The notes beneath the pieces were generated by a model. That model did no database searches, was not told where the DNA came from, and saw only the letters and a list, made by a program, of their open reading frames with translations. 16,217 nt of DNA, from contig CALCMV010000321.1 of the NCBI GenBank assembly GCA_937967535.1, forward strand, positions 1 to 16,217, read 5' to 3'. Shown piece by piece: positions 12,179 through 16,217 of this stretch (positions within the stretch are counted from its first letter, which is position 1; every line of letters starts with the position of its first letter). Both the position numbers and the translations under genes were made by a program. The DNA is from an uncultured Saprospiraceae bacterium. Its GTDB lineage: Bacteria; Bacteroidota; Bacteroidia; Chitinophagales; Saprospiraceae.

Positions 12179-14095
12179 TTACTTCTTATCATCTACTTCT
12201 TCGTATTCTACATCCGTCACATCCTCTGTATTATCGCTACCATTATCGGCAGTTTCGCCATTAGGTGAAGGTTCGCCTTCTGTGCCGGGCTGTGCGCCGC
12301 CTTGGTACATGTGCTGACTTGCTGCTGCCCAAGCCTCGTTGAGTGCTTCGGTTTTAGCGTTGATAGCATCCACATTTTGCGCTTCGTGTGCGGCTTTGAG
12401 TTCGTCTTTAGCTGTTTCGATTTTGGCTTTCATCTCTTCCGGAATCTTATCGCCAAATTCTTTCAATTGCTTTTCGGTTTGGAAAACCAATTGGTCAGCT
12501 TTGTTGAGTGCTTCGACAGCTTCGCGTTGTTTTTTATCTTCTTCTTCGTTGGCTTTTGCCTCTGCTCTCATCTTTTCGATTTCCGAGTCAGACAAGCCCG
12601 AAGATGCCTCAATACGGATAGATTGCTCTTTCCCTGTACCTTTATCTTTCGCAGAAACGCTCAAAATACCATTCGCGTCGATGTCAAAAGTCACTTCAAT
12701 TTGTGGCACACCGCGTTGTGAAGGTGGCAAACCATCAAGGATAAATTTACCGATACTCTTATTGTGCTGCGCCATACTGCGCTCGCCTTGCAAGACGTGG
12801 ATTTCAACCGAAGGCTGATTGTCCGCAGCCGTAGAGAATACTTCTGATTTCTTCGCAGGAATCGTTGTATTTGCCTCAATCAATTTGGTACAAACACCGC
12901 CCATCGTCTCAATACCAAGTGAAAGTGGCGTCACATCCAACAATAAGACATCCGTCACATCGCCACTCAAAACACCACCTTGAATCGAAGCACCTACGGC
13001 AACTACCTCATCAGGATTTACGCCTTTACTCGGTTTTTTATTGAAGAATTTTTCGACAACTTCCTGTATTTTCGGAATACGAGTCGAACCACCTACGAGG
13101 ATGATTTCGTCAATGTCGGCATTGGTGTAGCCCGCATCTTTCATCGCTTCTTTGCAAGGTCCGAGTGTGCGCTGTACGAGGTCGTCGGCGAGTTGCTCAA
13201 ATTTTGCACGGCTCAATTTGGTGGCTAAGTGCTTAGGCACACCATCTATCGCAGTGATATAAGGCAACTGAATATCAGTCTCTTGTGAAGCCGATAATTC
13301 AATTTTAGCTTTTTCGGCTGCTTCTTTCAGGCGTTGGAGTGCCATTGGGTCTTTGCGTAAATCGACATTCTCAGAACTCAAAAATTGCTCTGCCAACCAG
13401 TCCATAATCACGCGGTCAAAGTCGTCACCACCTAAGTGCGTATCACCGTTGGTTGATTTTACTTCAAATACACCGTCACCCAATTCAAGAATCGAAATAT
13501 CGAATGTACCACCACCCAAGTCATAGACAGCGATTTTCATATCCTTGTCGCGCTTGTCAAGACCATAAGCGAGTGCTGCGGCAGTCGGCTCATTGATGAT
13601 ACGCTTCACTTCGAGTCCGGCGATTTGTCCGGCTTCTTTAGTCGCTTGGCGTTGAGCATCGTTGAAGTATGCAGGTACGGTAATCACCGCTTCTGTCACG
13701 CTCGTACCGAGAAAATCCTCTGCCGTTTTTTTCATTTTTTGGAGTACCATCGCCGAAATTTCTTGCGGTGTATATTTGCGTCCGTCAATTTCTACGCGCA
13801 CTGTGTCGTTGTCGCCTTTGACGGCTTTATAAGGTACATTTTTGACTTCATTCCCTACTTTGGAGAAGCTCGTACCCATAAAACGCTTGATAGACATGAC
13901 AGTACGTGTCGGATTGGTAATCGCCTGACGCTTGGCAGGGTCGCCAATTTTGCGCTCGCCATTATCCAAAAATGCAACGATAGAAGGGGTCGTTCTGCGC
14001 CCCTCCTCATTGGCAATCACCGTCGGCTCGTTGCCTTCCATAACGGCTACGCAGGAGTTGGTAGTTCCTAAATCTATACCTATTATTTTACCCAT
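12179..14095 (-). CDS. dnaK: Chaperone DnaK (Hsp70)
   Basis: ATP-dependent chaperone of the cytosol, working with DnaJ and GrpE on nascent and misfolded proteins. It is complete at 638 residues. The nucleotide-binding phosphate loop IIGIDLGTTNSC is at 4-15, VPAYFNDAQRQAT at 140-152, and YDLGGGTFDIS at 191-201. The conserved linker LLLDVTPLSLGIET follows at about 387-400, then the substrate-binding domain, then a lid with many E/K residues and an acidic tail ending EYEEVDDKK, close to the EEVD-like end of many bacterial DnaK. No grpE or dnaJ is adjacent, which is usual in Bacteroidota. No clear promoter or CIRCE element was seen upstream. Confidence 0.98.
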   Translation of the reverse strand: MGKIIGIDLGTTNSCVAVMEGNEPTVIANEEGRRTTPSIVAFLDNGERKIGDPAKRQAITNPTRTVMSIKRFMGTSFSKVGNEVKNVPYKAVKGDNDTVRVEIDGRKYTPQEISAMVLQKMKKTAEDFLGTSVTEAVITVPAYFNDAQRQATKEAGQIAGLEVKRIINEPTAAALAYGLDKRDKDMKIAVYDLGGGTFDISILELGDGVFEVKSTNGDTHLGGDDFDRVIMDWLAEQFLSSENVDLRKDPMALQRLKEAAEKAKIELSASQETDIQLPYITAIDGVPKHLATKLSRAKFEQLADDLVQRTLGPCKEAMKDAGYTNADIDEIILVGGSTRIPKIQEVVEKFFNKKPSKGVNPDEVVAVGASIQGGVLSGDVTDVLLLDVTPLSLGIETMGGVCTKLIEANTTIPAKKSEVFSTAADNQPSVEIHVLQGERSMAQHNKSIGKFILDGLPPSQRGVPQIEVTFDIDANGILSVSAKDKGTGKEQSIRIEASSGLSDSEIEKMRAEAKANEEEDKKQREAVEALNKADQLVFQTEKQLKEFGDKIPEEMKAKIETAKDELKAAHEAQNVDAINAKTEALNEAWAAASQHMYQGGAQPGTEGEPSPNGETADNGSDNTEDVTDVEYEEVDDKK

Positions 14096-14456
14096 TTGTT
14101 TAGTTTAGTTTAAGTACAAGTTTAAGTTTAAGAACAACTTAAATGTAATAGGCGTACTTTATATTTTTTCAAAAAAATGATTATCGTTATTTGTCTGAAT
14201 CTGATTTGAAATGTTTGTAAAACTAAATTCGCAGACCGACAACTTCGACTACTTATTCAATTGGTGTGCCAGTGGATTTTTTAGGGTTTTTGATGGAAAT
14301 TTTGTCAGATATGATTGTTTTTTTATGACAAAATGTGAAAATTTAAGATGTATTTATTGTCAAAATGGCAGAGAGTTATAAATCATTGAAGATGCCTCTT
14401 TCATTAAAATTTCTATTACAACCAACTGAATACAAAATACTTCCGTTGAATAAAGC
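14096..14456. other. Divergent intergenic region dnaK / lipoprotein
   Basis: About 360 bases without a supported gene. Next to dnaK (14097-14135) lie repeated AGTTTA/AAGTTTA hexamer phrases, similar to the palindrome at 3601-3622. On the minus strand TACATTTA near 14150 is a weak -7 candidate for dnaK with TTTG about 22 bases upstream. No heat-shock CIRCE inverted repeat (TTAGCACTC type) is present. The rest is AT-rich and unassigned. Confidence 0.45.
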
Positions 14457-15296
14457 ATGAAATACAGATTATTATTCTTTGGTTTAATTTTAATTGGAGT
14501 TTCATGTTTCCCTCCGAATAAGGCTAAAAATATTTCAAAGAGCCTCCCCGAGAGGCAGACCAAACTTCCCATTGACTCCTTGTGTAATATTAATAGATTC
14601 GATTCATATGATGAATCAATAGATGAATCAGAAGCTATGATTGTCTCTGATAAAAAGCCTAAATTCTCTGATGACTCTCTACATAATATTAATTTGTTTG
14701 ACTTTTACGGGAAGCCTTTTCGAGCATTGTTTGAAAATAAGATGCTCAATCAATACTATGCTTATAACCCCGTTTTCAATAGACAGGACTGTATTTCTCA
14801 TGTAGAATTACATTATCCGGGATATACCTCTTATTTAGTCGTTCATTTTTCTGATTATGATGAAAATATTCACTGTTTAAATCTTAAAAATACAAGAATT
14901 GAATATCTTTTAGATGAGAAAATCTTGTTTGTTCGATTTCCTCGTATTTTCGAGACTGTTATAACAAATAATGAAGCAGAACAAGATGTATTTATTGATA
15001 AAATACAAAAAATTGACTTCCGGAAGTATTACGGAATGCCGATAGACAGCTTAATGTCTAATTTGCCTAAGCCACGCAGAAAACCTAATTTATCATTTTT
15101 AGACAAAGGAGAAGGATGTTTGAAAGAAGTGAGTTTTACTTACAGGATGAATAGTACAGGTTTTTTTATGGTATTATATCCTGATAGCCTCAAATTTACT
15201 CCTGAATGTCCTGACTTGAATGTTGAATATTGGAATTTCAATGATTTCAAAAAAGAAACCTTGAAGAAAGTAGTTATCTATGGGCTGGAACCATGA
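14457..15296 (+). CDS. Putative lipoprotein with internal repeat
   Basis: A 279-residue protein with a lipoprotein-type signal (MKYRLLFFGLILIGVSC, cysteine at 17; the -3 residue is glycine, which is atypical). The mature protein is likely periplasmic or outer-membrane anchored. An internal duplication is visible: DSLCNINRFDSY at 40-51 and DSLHNINLFDFY at 73-84. A second echo, DFYGKPFRALFENK at 82-95 against KYYGMPIDSLMSN further on, suggests two copies of a small alpha/beta unit. I do not recognise a named family. It stands alone, divergent from dnaK and convergent with the thioesterase. The function is unknown. Confidence 0.75.
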   Translation: MKYRLLFFGLILIGVSCFPPNKAKNISKSLPERQTKLPIDSLCNINRFDSYDESIDESEAMIVSDKKPKFSDDSLHNINLFDFYGKPFRALFENKMLNQYYAYNPVFNRQDCISHVELHYPGYTSYLVVHFSDYDENIHCLNLKNTRIEYLLDEKILFVRFPRIFETVITNNEAEQDVFIDKIQKIDFRKYYGMPIDSLMSNLPKPRRKPNLSFLDKGEGCLKEVSFTYRMNSTGFFMVLYPDSLKFTPECPDLNVEYWNFNDFKKETLKKVVIYGLEP

Positions 15297-15380
15297 AAGA
15301 TATTGGAATCTGGATGATTTCCTACGGGAAATACATAGGAAATATTAAGGTTGTAAATGAATTTAAATGTTTTTTCATCG

Positions 15381-15797
15381 CTACTTCCGATAAGAAATTT
15401 TCGCCGTTGCACTCAAATATGCTGTCCTTTCCCCCTTATCATTGAATAACGCTGCACTTAGGAAGCCAAAATTACGAGTTAGCTTTTCCACCTTACCGAT
15501 GGCGTGATATTTCCCATTAAAACTGGGCGCAAGATAAGTCACTTTTAATTCCAATGTGGATACACCAATAATATCACCATTAGTGGCGAAGGCTGCGTGG
15601 GAACTCACTGCATCCAACATTGTGGTAACAAATCCGCCTTGTATGATATTTCCCGAATGACAATATTGCTTGCTGATGTTAAAATCCATTTCGCAAATTC
15701 CTTTTTCAGCATCTACATCTGTTATTACACATTCAAATAAATCCAAAAATGGAGGGCGGAACGCATCCATTTGTTTTATGATGTCTTCTTTTGTCAT
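15381..15797 (-). CDS. PaaI-type hotdog-fold thioesterase
   Basis: A 138-residue protein of the hotdog thioesterase superfamily, which hydrolyses acyl-CoA thioesters in the cytosol. The hallmark segment HSGNIIQGGFVTTMLDAVSSHAA around residues 47-69 corresponds to the PaaI/YbgC-like helix with the catalytic acidic residue, and GVSTLELKVTYLAPS is the usual strand that follows. The substrate cannot be told from sequence. On the minus strand TACCTTTG (15803-15810) ends 6 bases before the ATG, so the transcript may be leaderless or the true start may be the internal ATG at codon 10. Confidence 0.88.
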   Translation of the reverse strand: MTKEDIIKQMDAFRPPFLDLFECVITDVDAEKGICEMDFNISKQYCHSGNIIQGGFVTTMLDAVSSHAAFATNGDIIGVSTLELKVTYLAPSFNGKYHAIGKVEKLTRNFGFLSAALFNDKGERTAYLSATAKISYRK

Positions 15798-15802
15798 AAT
15801 GG

Positions 15803-15810
15803 CAAAGGTA
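15803..15810 (-). promoter_or_regulatory. -7 promoter box of the thioesterase gene
   Basis: On the minus strand TACCTTTG is an exact TAnnTTTG match. Its position puts the transcription start within a base or two of the annotated ATG. No TTTG -33 box was found at the usual spacing. Confidence 0.5.
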
Positions 15811-15857
15811 AGGATAAAAAGGTAATCGCGTAAGGGATGGCAGGGTTAGACGACACG

Positions 15858-15887
15858 AAAAAAGGGCAACCCAACCGGATTGCCCTT
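15858..15887 (-). terminator. Terminator of the T9SS cargo gene
   Basis: Stem AAGGGCAA (15862-15869) with TTGCCCTT (15880-15887), extended inside the loop by CC/GG. On the minus strand it is followed by a run of T (complement of the A run at 15858-15863). It lies 28 bases after the stop of the minus-strand cargo gene. Confidence 0.85.
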
Positions 15888-15914
15888 CATATTTTCTAAA
15901 ACAACATTTCGTGT

Positions 15915-16217
15915 TTATGGTTTCACAAACTTCATAGACTGTACGGTATCTCCCGCGACTAATCGTATGAAATAGAAGCCGGAAGTAAGCGCATTGATGT
16001 CCAACTGAGTGCGTTGTTGACCAATTGCTTCGTTCAGGTTTTGACTTTGAATAACTCTACCCGTCATATCTATAATGGACAACTGAACTTCGGTAGATTC
16101 GATGTTGGTATATTCAACATTGATGTATTCATTTGCCGGATTAGGGAAGATATTCATATCGGTGATGTGAACTTCCGATGCTTGTCTTGTTCCTTCACCT
16201 TTGCCCGGTACATCTAT
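15915..16217 (-). CDS. C-terminal part of a T9SS-secreted protein (5' end outside window)
   Basis: Open without a stop from the window edge to 15915, so only the last 100 or so codons are seen. The final 80 residues are a type A T9SS C-terminal sorting domain: IFPNPANEYINVEY, then LSIIDMTGRVIQSQ, then FYFIRLVAGDTVQSMKFVKP. In known systems this domain directs export across the outer membrane and is then removed, often with attachment to anionic lipopolysaccharide. The upstream piece (VPGKGEGTRQASEV) looks like a linker. The nature of the cargo is unknown. It is followed by a clear terminator. Confidence 0.92.
   Translation of the reverse strand: MDVPGKGEGTRQASEVHITDMNIFPNPANEYINVEYTNIESTEVQLSIIDMTGRVIQSQNLNEAIGQQRTQLDINALTSGFYFIRLVAGDTVQSMKFVKP

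Noticed and set aside
12302..14071. Several plus-strand open frames across dnaK (for example 12302-12721, 12339-12818, 13625-14071)
   Set aside because: dnaK is intact and highly conserved; these are antisense frames with Cys/Phe/Ser-rich composition typical of shadows.
14096..14200. CIRCE heat-shock operator upstream of dnaK
   Set aside because: No TTAGCACTC-N9-GAGTGCTAA inverted repeat is present in the region.

Overview
The window looks like chromosomal DNA of a Bacteroidota bacterium, probably a free-living member of the Saprospiria/Chitinophagia/Cytophagia side. The evidence is: a C-terminal type IX secretion (T9SS) sorting domain at the right edge, Bacteroidota-type promoters (-7 box TAnnTTTG, best case TTTTG-N19-TATCTTTG upstream of pyrR), no convincing Shine-Dalgarno sequences, WG-repeat and short-lipobox secreted proteins, and low-GC intergenic DNA. 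Almost all genes are housekeeping or common accessory genes. The unusual content is in the junctions between them.

Layout. 1-2170: a pyrR-pyrB pyrimidine operon on the plus strand, with arrays of a 7-bp repeat (GAGANNN then TCTCNNN) both between the two genes and after pyrB. 2169-3176: a secreted WG-repeat protein on the minus strand, convergent with pyrB. 3453-5561 (minus strand): rseP, hscB, tRNA-Leu(CAA) and a terminator, with a REP-like inverted doublet between rseP and hscB. 6052-7188: a lone galactokinase, minus strand. 7565-9400: a tightly packed three-gene plus-strand signalling operon of a small STAS-like (uncertain) protein, a soluble histidine kinase and a single-domain response regulator. 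9436-9747: a perfect 60-bp palindrome directly followed by a 252-bp element with 21-bp terminal inverted repeats, ending 5 bp before a tandem AhpD/CMD-like gene. 11162-12061: a PD-(D/E)XK nuclease-like gene and an 88-residue helical protein whose tail is encoded by a second REP-like arm. 12179-14095: dnaK, minus strand. 14457-15296: a lipoprotein. 15381-15797: a PaaI-type hotdog thioesterase, minus strand. 15915-16217: the 3' end of a T9SS cargo gene, minus strand.

How parts fit together. PyrR and PyrB serve pyrimidine synthesis and its regulation. RseP, HscB and DnaK serve envelope stress signalling, Fe-S cluster maturation and general protein folding, but they are not one operon. The kinase and response regulator overlap or abut and very likely work as one phosphorelay with the small upstream protein.

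The strongest unexplained signal is the set of short-period repeats at gene ends. They supply the last codons of PyrR and PyrB, the stop codon of the WG gene and the tail of the 88-residue protein, and they can fold into long RNA hairpins. The second is the palindrome plus inverted-repeat element at 9436-9747, which has the geometry of either a small non-autonomous mobile element or an invertible promoter.
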